NCBI GenBank assembly: GCA_029204225.1
Contig: CM055113.1
Coordinates: 20,729,798 to 20,793,797, forward strand
DNA length: 64,000 nt
DNA from: Diphasiastrum complanatum
Lineage: Eukaryota; Streptophyta; Lycopodiopsida; Lycopodiales; Lycopodiaceae
Direction of reading: 5' to 3'
Within the stretch, counting starts at the first letter, position 1; each line of letters starts with the position of its first letter. This document shows, piece after piece, positions 45,088 to 56,800 of this stretch. The notes beneath the pieces were generated by a model, which worked only from the letters and a program-made list of their open reading frames with translations, was not told the origin of the DNA and did no database searches. The translations under genes were made by a program, and so were the position numbers.

Positions 45088-47430
45088 ATGTGCTGCCGTT
45101 AGGTTGGTGTAAGCACGGTCTGTGCCTTGTGGGGTGCGGGGTGACATATTTGCGATAGCCACCGTTCGTTTAGCTATAAGGGCTATCAACCAAATTTGGT
45201 GAGAGCGTTACTGAGGCAATCTGCTACCTAACAGTGAAAGCACGGGTGCGTCTATGATTGGGGTGGTATGCTGCCGATCGTTTAGCTATAAGGGCTATCG
45301 ACTAAATTTAGTGGGTGCGTTACTGAGGCAATGTGCTGCCTAACGGTGAAAGCACGGGTGCGTCCACATGGGTGGTATATTCAAGGATAGCTGTCGTTCG
45401 TTTAGCTATAAGGGCTATCGACCAAATTTGGTGGCGGCGTTATTGAGACAATGTGCTGCCTAACGGTGAAAGCACGGTTGCGTCCACGATTGGGTTGGTA
45501 TGTTGTCGATCATTTAGCTATATGGGCTATCGACTAGCTTTGGTGGGGGCGTTACCGAGGCAATGTTTCCCAACGGTGAAAGCACGGGTATCCACGAGGG
45601 TGGTATATTTGAGGATAACTGCCGATCGTTTAGTTATAAGGGCTATCGACCAAAGGTGGTGTGGCATGACTGAGGCAATGTGCTGTTTAATGGTGAAAGC
45701 ACAGATAGTTGAATGGGCGTTCTTTGTGGGCTGATTCTGTGATCGATCTGTATGGGCGCGGCCAGGAAAAGGTCCTTTGGCAGGACTATCTCAAAGGGGG
45801 ACCTTGTCTTTGTTACGTGTTAGTAAACTTGCCTGAGTGTCTTGCTTGCATTCATTCGTGGTGAGTCTTAGTACTCGTGCTTTGCCTGGTTTGCATGATT
45901 GATTGTGATACAAGGAGCTGATGGCTCGAGAAGGAACCTTTCTTTTGAAGGTTGACACCATCAAACAAAGAGGACTATAGAATCTATAGGGTTGATTCGC
46001 AGTTCAAGTACTCGCACGTGAACGGCAACGAAATGACTGGATGTTTGCAAAGGATTGATGGCTAGCCTATTTCTTGGGTTAGCTTCATTTGCGACGACGC
46101 CCACCAGACACAAGCAGAAGTCAAAAGCTGGAAAGCGCAATTTCAGAGGAGATCTTCTATGTAGTAGTTGGTCTTCATTTTGGGACGCCCACCTTCGGAA
46201 CTGAAACTCACTGAGCATGGGTGATATCCAGTATCAGTTGGGTTTTTCCTCAAAGGGGAAAAAGACTAGGATCCTCTTCAGATATTGGCAACAAGTTGGA
46301 TCAAGCCATAATCCTAGCAGATGGGAAGCAAAGTGTTGGAAAGGCTTTTTGTCTGAGAACTCTACTCGAAGTTTGATCCACTGTTTTTATAAGTGGAGGG
46401 GAACTATCACACACACCTCTCTCTTGGGGCAAATTTTGAATGAAAGTTGATCAAAATGGGGGCAAATTCAAGGTGACCTAGCCATACTCACACGAGGAGA
46501 CTAGCGAACTTTGGACATAATAAGTTGACAAGTTTTTGTTGTGGAAGGGAAAGCTTGTTATAGGCTTTCTCTGGACTAGCAATGATGAGGAGACATAATG
46601 AGTACGATGACTTGTGTTACGTGTAAGGCAGCTGATCAATGAAGGAACTGTGAAAGTTGAGTTTTGCATGAGAGACTTGGTACTTCGAACGAACGCTAAG
46701 GGACAGTTCGTGTTGAGATTGGACTAGTGCAAACTCTGGGTGCATGTGTCTGATTCAAGGAGAGCTACTTGAAGCCAAGCTAGATATACTCTTTGTTTTG
46801 ACTGTGAGCCAACTGACCAGTGATGGAATTGTGAAAGTCAAGTTTTGCGCGACGAGCATGGCGCTTCAAATGAACGCGAAGAGATAGTTCATATGCGGAT
46901 CAAACTGGTACGACCCCTTGGCTCTCCACGAGGTCAATGGTTACATTTGGATTGATTCAAAGACAGCTACTTCAAGCTAAGTGAGAGGTGAATTGCGGAG
47001 TACTCAATCTTTGCCTAACTCAAAATGCCAAAAATGAAAAGTATCAAGATCAGGCTGGGACAAGGAGAGAAATCAAGGTGCAGAAGCAACAAGGCAGAGT
47101 GTGGACCATAAAGTGAGCAATCAAACGATAAATCCCTTGGCTCACGGAGCCCTGATACCTATGCAGAACTGTTTAAATCTGGAGCTCAGGGAGCTCAACA
47201 CAAAGTGCATCAAGGACAAATCAGGAGCTCAAAGGAGTTTCAAAGTCAAAAGTCAGAAGCGACGGGAGCGAACATTTCACAAAAAGGCCTCTGGCAGCAG
47301 TTAATAAGGTTCTTGGGTTTTACGTAAGCGATATAAAATCTATGCTTTTCCTAGGCAAAGTGATATTTTTAAGTTAAATATTTTTCAGTACAGAGAGCTG
47401 AGCCTCCGACTTGTGGTGTGCCAGCTTCAA
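45088..47430 (+). mobile_element. F copy 1 interior, non-coding
   Basis: It matches 58,850-61,022 over its length (GTGTAAGCACGGTCTGTGCC; AAACTCACTGAGCATGGGTG; GATCAGGCTGGGACAAGGAG). No frame resembles gag or pol, and it ends at GTGCCAGCTTCAA before the 3' LTR. The 5' LTR and PBS are missing because the copy starts at the E LTR junction. Class: large non-autonomous LTR element. Confidence 0.82.
45154..45712. repeat. Five ~115-bp hairpin repeats in F copy 1
   Basis: Each unit contains TTTAGCTATAAGGGCTATCG, GGGCGTTACTGAGGCAATGT and GCTGCCTAACGGTGAAAGCAC. GATAGC...GCTATC and GTGCT...AGCAC are inverted within each unit. F copy 2 has a single unit at about 58,988-59,090. Confidence 0.88.
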
Positions 47431-48703
47431 TGTTAATTATTAGTACTATGCCAAGTAGCTCAAATGTTTAGTTAATTTTAATTGGAAGACACCTTTACTT
47501 TAATCTGACATCTAATGAGGACATCAGATTTTATAAAGGTGGGGTGGATTATGTAAAGTTACCTTTACAAGCTTTACTTTTAGCGCCACCGGCGCCAACA
47601 TTGTCCCCGACGCCAGCAGCACCCCTGCTGCTCCCGGCGCCACTGTGACCAGAATCCAGCCGGCGTCAAATTCCTATGGCTGAAAATCTTTGATCGGTTC
47701 TAGCGAAGTCCAGAGAGCTCAGATCGATGTGCAATTACCTCACATGATCTAGACATGATTAAAGGAAGTCTGGGCATCAATAAATTCTAAAGAGAGAAAA
47801 TGTGCTTTACCAGCCTAAGTAGAGTACTTGGTATGAGGGGAGGTGGCGAATCCCACCAATACTATAGGAGAGTGTGTGTTGCGACTCAGGGTGAGCTCCA
47901 ACCAAGTCTCAGCCTCCCTTGTTGGAATGTTGCCCTAGCACTCGCCTTGGCATGCCAGCGCCCCGGAGACTAGGGTCGATCACACACTCGAAAACCTTCT
48001 CAGATTTATGAATAAAGTGGGATTTTTCTCAAACTGACTCTGATTACCTTCTGGGCTTCAGTGTTCGTTGTAAGGATGCTTCAAACTTTTTAATTTGGCA
48101 CATAGATGAGGGTCGTATCCCGGGACGCCAGCGGTATGCTGCCAGGACCATTCGGTCCGTGGCGCCAGTGGTATGCTGTCGGGACCATTTGGTCGAGGAA
48201 CTGGTTGTCTCCATATCTGTCGCGGCTTGTGGTTCTGAGTGTTCCTTGCATGAACGTGAATGGGTTAAGCTCTTGGGAAATGGGCTCTAAATTGTCGGTT
48301 GAGTTGGATGGCTTGCTTGGATAAACTTACCTGTTTATGGCTGTCCACTTAGGCGTGGTGCCAGGTTGGCTTCCAGCGCTCGTGACGAAGCTTTCAGTTG
48401 GTTAATTCTGATGTAAGTCAGACCGCTTGCTTGGAATGGGTGTTATTCGTTTGTAACGAAGCTTCGAGTTGGTTAAGTTTGATGTATGTCGGGTGGCTTG
48501 CTTGGAGTCACCCACATCGGGACCCCCGATCTGGCATGGCGCCAGGTTGGATCTCAATGTTGGTTTCTGAACTTCCAGTTGGTTAAGTCTGATCGTTTTT
48601 GGCGAGCTGGCTACTTGTATGTCAAGTGGGTTTGGACGGCAAGAGTTGATGGCTGGGAAGCTAAGTCATGGTTCCCGGCTCCCTTTGGAATGTCTACACT
48701 ACA
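47431..48703 (+). mobile_element. F copy 1 3' LTR (1,273 bp)
   Basis: It runs TGTTAATT...CTACACTACA and is the most complete F LTR in the window. It includes a GGCGCC-rich block (47,583-47,645), a repeated GACGCCAGCGGTATGCTGYC / GGACCATTYGGTCC unit (two copies, about 48,122-48,192), and three degenerate copies of AGTTGGTTAAGTYTGATGTA. On the right it abuts gypsy J. Confidence 0.87.
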
Positions 48704-49587
48704 ACTGAACAAGATTGAGTTTCTTGCTTTCATAAGCCACAGGATGTCCATCCTACATCAAAACAGCTCCAATAGCATAATTATTGGCATCGGTCCTAAC
48801 CACAAAAGCCTTATTAGAATTGCCAATGATTAGTATTGGTGCCGTAGTGACACTTTTCTTAAGCAACTCAGAACAATAATTCATATCCTTCGTCCACACC
48901 ACTAGCGAACTCTTAGCCCTCCTGCTTAGCTTCTTACAGCCTTTCAAGGCCTGTGTAAGGGGAAATGCCAGTCGAGCAAATTGGAAAATATGCCCACGGA
49001 AAAATCTTACAAACTCCAAGAAAGACTTGATTTTTTGAACTGTGGTGAGAATAGGCCAATCAATAACCCTCTGGATACAATCGGCCTCAATCTCCACTCC
49101 CCGTTTGAAAATCTTATGTCCCAAGTAGGACAATTCCTTCGCAAAAAAAGTCATATATAGACTCTTTGGCAAAGAGCTTTTCCCTTCTTAGGATGTCCTA
49201 GACAATCCTAAGAAGCTCTTTATGTTCCGCCAAGGTCTTTCTGAACACTAGGATATCATCTACGAATACCACTACGAATCTTTCAAAATATGGCCTGAAC
49301 AAATCATTCATCATCTATTGGAAAGTTGTCGGTGCATTGGTCAAACCAAAAGGCAACACCAAAAATTCGTAGTGACCAAAGCGAGTTCAAAACCTGGTTT
49401 TTGGTATATCTTCTACCTTAATGCGTATCTGATGGAATCCCAACCTTATATCTATCTTGGTAAAGTACCCAGCACCACCAAGATAATCTATTAGGTCATC
49501 CATCCGCGACAGTGGATATCTATTCTTAACGGTTACCTTGTTCAATTTCTTTACTTTTAATGCACTTAAGGTCATTAGCTCCAAAGA
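48704..49587 (-). pseudogene. Gypsy J reverse transcriptase and connection
   Basis: [58 protein letters not shown] and [11 protein letters not shown] (catalytic pair intact, about 49,250-49,280), then ILRREKLFAKES. 49,172-48,753 holds the thumb/RNase H start (ELSYLGHKIFKRGVEI, IKSFLEFVRFFRGHI, VVRTDANNYAIGAVLM). Stops occur between blocks. It is cut at 48,703 by the F LTR. Confidence 0.83.
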
Positions 49588-50532
49588 CTAAAGAATAAGG
49601 ACAAAATACATCCATCTCATTACTTTGAGATAGATTATCTGAGGTAGAAGCTGGTTATTTGACGCAATCTTGTGCAAGGTGACCCTCGCCATTGCACTTG
49701 AAGCACAGGTTCTTCTTACGAGCTTCACCTGTATAATGCCACCTTGATGGTTTTTAAAGTTTTTCTTGGTTTTCTTAAGATTGTTGGAATTGGGATGTGT
49801 TTCACTAATAGCTTCCCTACCCCCCCCTCTTAAATTGAAAACTTTTTTTCTGCTCATTAGGCTGTCGACTCCTAGGTGGCTTAGGTGTAATTTTGCAGTC
49901 CTAATAGCATCTTCTAGGCTTTTTGGATGGTTCCTATGAACATCCACTTGATAATCTTTTGGTAACCCATCAATAAACATTAACATTTGTACCTTAGGTG
50001 GAATGTCACCATAAAGTGGATTCAGGTACTCATGAAAATCTTGAATAAATTGTTCCAAACCTTTATTCATTGATAAATAACTCAACTTTTGAAAGTGTTC
50101 ATAGTCATCTAAAAGTGGTAGAAAATAATCCCTACAAAGCTTGCAAAAATCATCCCATGTACAAGGTTGATTGCCCTTTGCAACTAAGTCATCCCACAAA
50201 ACTAAGGCTCTTCCTTCAAGAAACATGGTGACAATGGATAACTTTTCAGATTCAGGGAATTGGTTCATGGCAAAGTATTTGTTCCAAACATTTAGCCAAG
50301 AACTTACCACTTGTAAGTTCTTATCCTTCTTCTCCCCCTTAAACACTTTTACGGGAGGTGGAACTACATGTTTCTTCTGATTGGCTAAACTAGACTCTAA
50401 GTCTTGGTTTCTTTGATTAGTTTCAAGAACTGCTTATTAGTGGCTTGAATTTGTTGGTATAAAAGTTCAAGAGCTTGTGCCACATTGGATGGGTTTGATA
50501 GATCAAATGTTGGATTTTCATTGGTTTGATCC
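49588..50532 (-). pseudogene. Gypsy J gag
   Basis: The start is MDQTNENPTFDLSNPSNVAQ (ATG 50,532); a frameshift with stops follows near 50,410. The main frame 50,346-49,690 carries SWLNVWNKYFAMNQFPESEK, FLEGRALVLWDDL, FIQDFHEYLNPLYGDIP and MLMFIDGLPKDYQVDV, the capsid-like gypsy Gag. A perfect CCHC knuckle (CFKCNGEGHLAQDC, about 49,710-49,670) lies in a shifted frame. The protease and RT N-terminus are missing between 49,620 and 49,570. Confidence 0.82.
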
Positions 50533-52019
50533 ATTGGGGTTGTTTTTGTGTTTTCCTATTATGCAAATACAACAACAAGTGCTCAAATTAGAATGATAGA
50601 AATGCTTCTATTGTTACATCCAATGCAAATAAAAAGTATTTACTTTTATTCCTTTAATCTTATTGTTTGTAAGCTCAATCCAAGCCTACTATTTGCAAGC
50701 TTAATCCAAGCTTAAGAGGAAAACAACAACAAGCTACATTTGCCTTAATCAAAAGCAAAAATAAAAACCAAATATTTATGTAAACTTCAATAAGATATTT
50801 CAAGCTAATGTTTACATAAAGTTCCCATTCCAATTCCAATTCCATTTGTCATTTCAAAAGCAACCACAGTTTTCACATTTCTCACTATTCTAGATTTCCA
50901 AAACCAAGAAATTAGTGTCTAGAAATGGATAACTAATGAAGCTTTATGAAAACTTAAATTTTCAAATCTGATTTTCAGATTTACAGGTCTAAAAATCAGA
51001 AAAATAACAAAAAAAAAAAAAAAGAATTTCAAAACTTGTTTTATGCACAAAGTTACACTACCATTCCCTTCCTACATTGCCATTTTCATGAAACTACCCA
51101 ACGGGGTTGGCTCTGTTGGTTGGCTTGGCATCCAAAGTTTCTTTGGTCCCAGGTTCGAACCTCCCCTTGGAAACCAAGAAGCATTTTCATGAAACTAGGA
51201 GATAGAAAGGTGTAACTAATGAAGTTTAGATAAAAACTTCACTTTTTAGATCTGATTTTCAGATTTACAGGTCTGAAAAATAAAACTTCAGAATAAAAAT
51301 CAGAACTTCAAACACTGCATTTATGCAAAAAAAACACTAGTTTTGATCAGAATACATAGCTAGAATCAATCCTTTTGCAAAAGAAAGTTTGTGTATATAG
51401 AGGAAGACTTCCTCTAACCATCCCACAAATCTTTTTTCAGAACTTTTAAAAACCCAAAGCCCACTTTAAAACTTCTATAACATGATAAAAAGTCAGCCCC
51501 TAAACAATTCTATAAGCATCACTACTCTCTTCTAGATTCATTGGGTACTTCAACTACAAGCTGCCTACAACTAGAAAAGCCTATAATCTTCCCCAAAAAA
51601 AAATTTAGTTCAAGCTTCAAGATGCTCCCCAACTCCAAGCTAGGATGCCTCCACCTATAAGTAAGGATCTGCAAGCCTCCAAGGATCTCTCCTCCACCTG
51701 TGTCCCTACTCTTTAAACACAAAGATAGATAACAAGTTGGCCTCAAGTATTCACCACCCAACCATAGCTAGATCCAAGCTCCAAGCAAGACCTATCTAGC
51801 ACCCCCTTGCTAACCATAAACAAATCACAAGCATACCACAACACTCCATAGCATTCTCAAGATCCAAACCCTACTTATGTCCCATACCATAAGCAAGATC
51901 CAAACCTCAAGCATACTACCACAAGAAAGCACTCTACACACTAGTAACAACACTAGAGCATAAGCAAAGAAAACAAGAGAGATCGTCCCTCTCGTCCCTC
52001 TGTGATTTCGTAGCTTTTA
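50533..52019. other. Gypsy J upstream region and spacer
   Basis: It should hold the J leader and LTR (transcription leftward), but I could not delimit them. A diverged ~280-bp-spaced repeat is visible: ACTAATGAAG then CAGATTTACAGGTCT at 50,931-50,990 and again at 51,211-51,275. The spacing includes the SINE insertion. Confidence 0.4.
51097..51181 (+). mobile_element. tRNA-like SINE insertion with 16-bp target duplication
   Basis: It has an A-box-like TGGCTCTGTTGGTTGG (51,107-51,123) and a perfect B-box GGTTCGAACC (51,152-51,161), the two RNA polymerase III promoter boxes in tRNA-like spacing. CATTTTCATGAAACTA flanks it exactly at 51,081-51,096 and 51,182-51,197. At 85 bp it is no longer than a tRNA head with no clear tail, so it may be a minimal SINE or a retroposed tRNA relic. 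Confidence 0.75.
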
Positions 52020-53538
52020 GAAATCAAACTTTTCGTGTCTTTGATCAACAAGGAATTTCCTATCATCAGCGAATCATCCACGAAAATGGTCAGCATCACA
52101 AAATTCTTTCCTACTCTTTTAATGTAGACATTGCAGTCTGGTTGAGTAGGATTGAAGTCTAGAGACTTCAGAAGACCTTTTTATACCAGGCTTGTGATGC
52201 TTGTTTTAGACCGTAGATGCATCTCTGCAATCAATAGACATATTGTCTGTTGTCGGGGTCTTCATAGCCTTCAGGTTGCTTCATGAAGATTTCCTCCTCT
52301 AGATCTCCATGGAGAAAGGCTATCTTCACGTCAATCTGGTGAATTTCCAGATTGTATTGTGTGGCATATGCAAGGAGTATCCTTATGCTTGTCATCTTGA
52401 CCATGGGCGAATATGTGTCGAGATAATCGACACCATATCTCTGCGTATAGCCCTTCGCGACAAGTCTGGCTTTGTAGCGGCCAATGGTGCCATCAAATTT
52501 CATCTTTTTCTTATACACCCACTTGCAGTCAACTACCTTTATGTTTTCTGGCAGTGGCTCTAATGTCCATGCCTCGTTTCGCCTCATCGACTCCATCTCC
52601 TCTGACATTGCCTGCATTCATAATTCTCCCTCTGGACTCTGGATAGTCTCTTGGTATGTTGTTGGCTCTTCTGTGAAGCTGTAGTATTCAGATTGCATAT
52701 CTTCGCTCCATTGAAGATTGTCAGAGTAGTGGTCTGGAGGTCTTCTTTGTCTTGTTGACCTTCGAGGTTTGTTACGTCGCAACTCGAACGTTTGTTGTTC
52801 GTGAGATTGATCCTTTGCTTCCTGCTGCTCTGGAGTCTGCGGATCAGGCTTTTTGCCTGTCCACATCTCGTATGGTGTTTTGTTCTCCAGCGTTGACGTT
52901 GTAGATCTGTTCTGCAGGTGTACAACTGCAGCTATTGCCTCGGTCCAGAATTGACCTAGCAATTGAGCCTGTGCCATCATGCATCTGGCTCCTTCGACGA
53001 GCATTCTGTTTTTTCTTTCTGTCACACCGTTGTATTCTGGTGTGTATGCAGGAGCGAACTGGTGTTCAATCCCTTGTTCTTCGCAGAATCTTGAGAATTC
53101 TGTGCTTTTGTATTTACCTCCATTGTCAGATCTAAGGATCTATATCTTTTTCGAGGTGTGTCGCTCTACGACTGCCACGAACTTCTTGAAAGAATCAAAT
53201 ACTTCGGATTTCTTCTTCAAGTAGTAGATCATGGTCATCCGGTTGTAATCATCTATGAACGTCAGAAAGTATCTCAAACCTGAGAGCGAACCCATCTTCA
53301 TCGATCCACAGACATCAGAGTGGATGAGCTCAAGAACTTCTTTGGCTCTTCTTCCATCATGCGTCAATGGATTCCGATATTGCTTGCCTTTCTGACAAGC
53401 TTTGCAGAACTCAGTTTTGGGCTTTGAAATCTTGAGACCTGTGATGATGTCTTTTCTGCTCATGTCATAGAGGCTACGCATGTTTAGATAATACATTCTC
53501 CTATGCCAGAGCTGATCATCATTTTCAGATGTATTCAA
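52020..53538 (-). pseudogene. Copia C integrase and RT N-half
   Basis: Integrase: LWHRRMYYLNMRSLYDM, CKACQKGKQYRNP, LIHSDVCGSMKMG, FIDDYNRMTMIYYL, RSDNGGKY, then PEYNGVTERKNRM with the catalytic E. The tail is deleted: TPYEMWTGKKPD runs straight into QTPEQQEAKD, skipping the usual HLRVFGC...FLGY part. RT: AMSEEMESMRRNEAWTLEPL, CKWVYKKKMKFDGTIGRYKA, RLVAKGYTQRYGVDYLDTYS, FLHGDLEEEIFMKQPEGY and IYGLKQASQAWY. It is truncated just after the catalytic FVDDSLMIGNS at about 52,070. Confidence 0.85.
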
Positions 53539-54827
53539 TATAAATCAGAGTTGCTGACTATTTTTGTCTGGTAAAGATTTCCTTCTCTGCATCCGACCGT
53601 CAGCAACTTGTTTGTCGTCTTCTCGATCATACGACAAGTGTTGTCGTTGAACAAAACTCGAATGCCTAGATCTGTCATCTTGGAGACAAATAGCAAATCT
53701 TTTCTGAGTGAGGGCACATAAAGTGCTCCTGGTAGCTCCGCTTGGCCTGATAGTGTTCGCAGCTGTAGAGTGTCGATGCCTTTGACATCGTGTCTTCTCC
53801 CATCACCTAAATCACTGCTTTGTTGTTTTTGAGTTCGTGAAAGTCGATCAAGACCTTCTTGTTGCAGGTTATGTGTGATGTTGCCCCTAAATCAATGACT
53901 ACATCGTAGTCGTGTTCAGAGTAGCTTGTTGAAGCTTCATTGAGTATCATGAAAGCTTCGTCACCTCTTTCAGCATCCTTTGATGACTCTGTAACGTTTG
54001 CCTTTTCAGCTTTGTTCTTTTTTTTTGGGTTGAATCTACAATCGTATGCAGAATGTCCTTTCTTCTTGTAGTGCATGCAAGGTATTGCTGGATTAAACCA
54101 ACATTTGTTGGCCATATGGCCTGGTTTGTGGCAATGATCGCAGGAAAAAGATTGCTGATTCAAAGACTTTCGTCTTTTCGAATCTTGGCTTGTTTTTGTT
54201 TTTCTTCTTCCCTTTCGTGAAGAGAGCCTTCTCTTGATCACTGCTTCCCTCTCTTTCGTCTCTCATCAATCTCTCATCAACGACAAGACTGACTGCTTTG
54301 TCGAATGTCATATTTGATAGACTCAGTATGAGCATTCTCAACGGTTGTTAGGACGTCGATAGAGATTTCATGAAATACATCAGCTGTTGTGGTGCTTGGA
54401 CCTAGTGCTCTTGTCCTGATGCAACGAGTTGAGCGAAGATCGTTCTGATCTTCTCAACGTGCTGATCCAACTGGTTGTCATCCCACCGTATGGATTGCAA
54501 CTGATTGTGAAGATGCATGACTGAAGCTGCAGTCCTCACTTCATACTTCTGCTTCAATCTTTCCCACTCTGCATGGCTGCTTTCACAGTCTTCAATCTGC
54601 ATGAGTAGATCTTCATTTATGGATGAAACGATGATTGCCATTGCACGTTCATCTTTTCTGATCCATTCAACTCTCCTCGGGTCTCTCTCTGGAGGCTGCA
54701 CCTCTGAGAGCTCGATCACCGACCAGATGCCTTTGCCATTCAGAAGCGTTTTGATTTTGAATTTCCAGATTCTGTAATTTACACCATCGAGACTGATTGT
54801 TATTCTTGTCTGGATTGTTGTAGCCAT
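53539..54827 (-). pseudogene. Copia C gag and protease
   Basis: Gag starts MATTIQTRITISLDGVNYRI (54,827) and is open to 54,402, with QIEDCESSHAEWERLKQKYE and MHLHNQLQSIRWDD. After a frame change two knuckles appear: CDHCHKPGHMANKC is perfect, while CMHYKKKGHSAYDC has Tyr for the second Cys. The protease motif is DLGATSHITCN (usual D-S-G-A-T/S). 53,717-53,560 carries the linker LLFVSKMTDLGIRVLF. Confidence 0.82.
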
Positions 54828-54880
54828 ATTGTGTTGTTTGGAAGAATCACTGCTGGGATATCAGTAGTGAGAACCTGTGG

Positions 54881-54893
54881 GTTCTAATACCAT
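54881..54893 (-). other. Copia C primer-binding site
   Basis: The minus strand reads ATGGTATTAGAAC, two bases off the initiator-Met complement, next to ...CCGCTACA, the LTR end. Confidence 0.65.
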
Positions 54894-55660
54894 GTAGCGG
54901 AAGCAAGGCTGTTTTCTTCTTCATCCTCGTCTTCTTATTAGCGAACAATTTTGTGTCTTTGAATTTTCTTTTGTGCGGAAGTTGTTTACAGGATCCCAAA
55001 CAAGGGACTACAAACATTCTATTCTAGCAATCAAGACAAATTGACAGCACAAGACAACGAGATGCACGAAAATAGAGCTACTGTATTATCAGTTTAGTTT
55101 TTAGAGAGAGATCGTCAGTGTCTCGCTCGTTGGCGGAATGACATTCTACTCTTTCATTGTGTTCTACTCGTTGGCAGACTTTCATGCAGAGCTATAGTTT
55201 CTTTTTTTTTTCTTTCTGCTCTACTCGCTACCTTTCTCTCTCTATCTCTTCCAGATCTCTCTATTCAGATTATCTTTTTTCCTTCTTGCTTTTATGATCC
55301 AGAGAGGATCGTTTATACCTCCATAGTGTGGAGTTTACAAGATGGCTAAACGTAGAATCACAAGACCAGTTAACGCCAATCAACTAGTTAGTTAGTCTCC
55401 ATTGTTGCCATTTGTTTCTATTGGGCGTGAAGTCTATGACTCCAAGCTCGTTGAGCTGTCAGCTGGCAGCGCGAAAGATTCTTCTTCATCTCTTTTGTAG
55501 TTTTTCGTTTCAGGAGGTGTGTTTACGATACACGAATGATTTGCGAATTGTTCATCTTTCGAGTCAAGGGACGTTGACTGTCACGAATTGTTCTCGTTCG
55601 ACCTTCGCTTTATGTTCGTGCTGCGACAAAGTTGCAGGAGTTCACCATTTCTGACGTTAT
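54893..55660 (-). mobile_element. Copia C 5' LTR, outer end uncertain
   Basis: It starts TGTAGCGGAAGC on the plus strand, mirroring an LTR ending GCTTCCGCTACA. No partner is present because C is 3' truncated. TC-rich and GTGTTCTACTC-type strings lie inside. The right limit is a guess. Confidence 0.45.
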
Positions 55661-56134
55661 AGACTGCTCTAAGCCTTCATTATAGAATTAGTAATAAGCC
55701 TTCTTTATAGACTCTTCTGAGCCTTTTTTATAGAATTTATCAAAAAGCCTTCTTTATACTGTCTTTAAGCTTAGAAAGCTTCTTGATTCAAATCTTGTTC
55801 TTTTGGCACTTTCTTGAGTACCTGCACATACCCTCAAAGAGAGGTCAGTCCTTAAGCCCATAGGGCTTCTTATTCTTGCTCTGATTCATCATGTATGTTC
55901 ATGCATACCTACACATCCCTTCAAAGAAAGGTCAGTGTTCATAATACCATCAAACATGGTTCATAAAAGATTCTTAGTTCTACAAGTATCAATGCATGTT
56001 ACTCAATTTATTAAAGTAATAAATTCATACAATATCCTAAAATAATATTGATCATTGATAATTCTATTTCATCAAAGTCTATCTGGGTTTGAAGTTGGGA
56101 AAGTCTTTATTACTTAGGGGCAATTTGTCTCTAC
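55661..56134. other. Spacer, no gene recognised
   Basis: There is a short repeated phrase, AGCCTTCTTTATA (55,697, 55,747) with variants at 55,671 and 55,721. Otherwise AT-rich with no coding similarity. Confidence 0.35.
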
Positions 56135-56425
56135 GAATTACACCATCTTCGGTATCAGCCACTCAACCATTGTCTTGACCTTACTCTCGTCAATCTCCAA
56201 CCCACTATGGGTGATCTTATGACCGAGGTACAATAACTCATGCTTAAAGAAATCCCATTTAGATTCCTTAGCATAAAGTTTCTCTCGTCTGAGAATATCT
56301 AAGACAGTCTTAAGATGACTCAAATGCTCCTTAAGTGTCCTACTCTAGATGAGAATATCATCTACGAATACAACCACACACTTCCCTAACCACTTTGAAA
56401 ACCGAGAAGGGGAAGAAGCATGGTC
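56135..56425 (-). pseudogene. Gypsy RT fragment (G3-related)
   Basis: Minus-strand frames: [15 protein letters not shown], a stop, SRTLKEHLSHLKTVLDILRR, KLYAKESKWDFFKHELLYLG and HKITHSGLEIDESKVKT. These match G3 closely and here the catalytic F-V-D-D is intact. The upstream RT half is absent because antisense gag starts at about 56,430. Confidence 0.8.
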
Positions 56426-56429
56426 CAGA

Positions 56430-56800
56430 CCAAGTAGGAAAATACTTTGACGAATTAGATCAGTTGACATCGGAACCCCATAAACCGAAAAAAAACAGAT
56501 GAAGAAGTCTATGTCCCGGATGAAGGCTAAGAGATAAAATTTGTGTTTCATTTGTAATAAGCCCGGGCATCTGATCAAATTTTGTCTAGAAAAAAAAAAA
56601 CTTGTGCCGCAGATGATTTACGTAATTTAAAAATTCGTCAAAAACAGTCACTATTTAGGCAATCGAAATCGAAATCAATGAATCGATTTATAGTTCGAAT
56701 TCTGATCTTACTAATATAATGTCAGTCCAGCATGCAAGACATGTGACATTAAATGCTTTTATTTACTTTACGAAATTTTAGAAAAATTTCAGTTTTACGG
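56430..56800 (+). pseudogene. Gypsy gag knuckle fragment, opposite strand
   Basis: KYFDELDQLTSEPHKPKK matches the G3 gag tail (KYFDELDQVASEFRQKKK). It is followed in shifting frames by CNKPGHLIKFC-like sequence (56,545-56,590). Together with the RT fragment it makes an inverted join of two parts of the same family. Confidence 0.7.

Noticed and set aside
45088-45720. A CRISPR-like array because of regular repeats
   Set aside because: Units are contiguous tandem repeats without unique spacers, inside a plant LTR element.
48106-48833. Several 60-140-codon frames in the F LTRs (also 58.3-58.8, 61.5-62.3 and 62.8-63.5 kb)
   Set aside because: They overlap in three frames, recur because the LTR is repeated, and have no family similarity; GC-rich DNA explains the openness.
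51097-51181. A functional tRNA gene
   Set aside because: B-box is perfect and A-box fair, but I cannot fold a proper anticodon arm and acceptor stem, and target duplications show retroposition.
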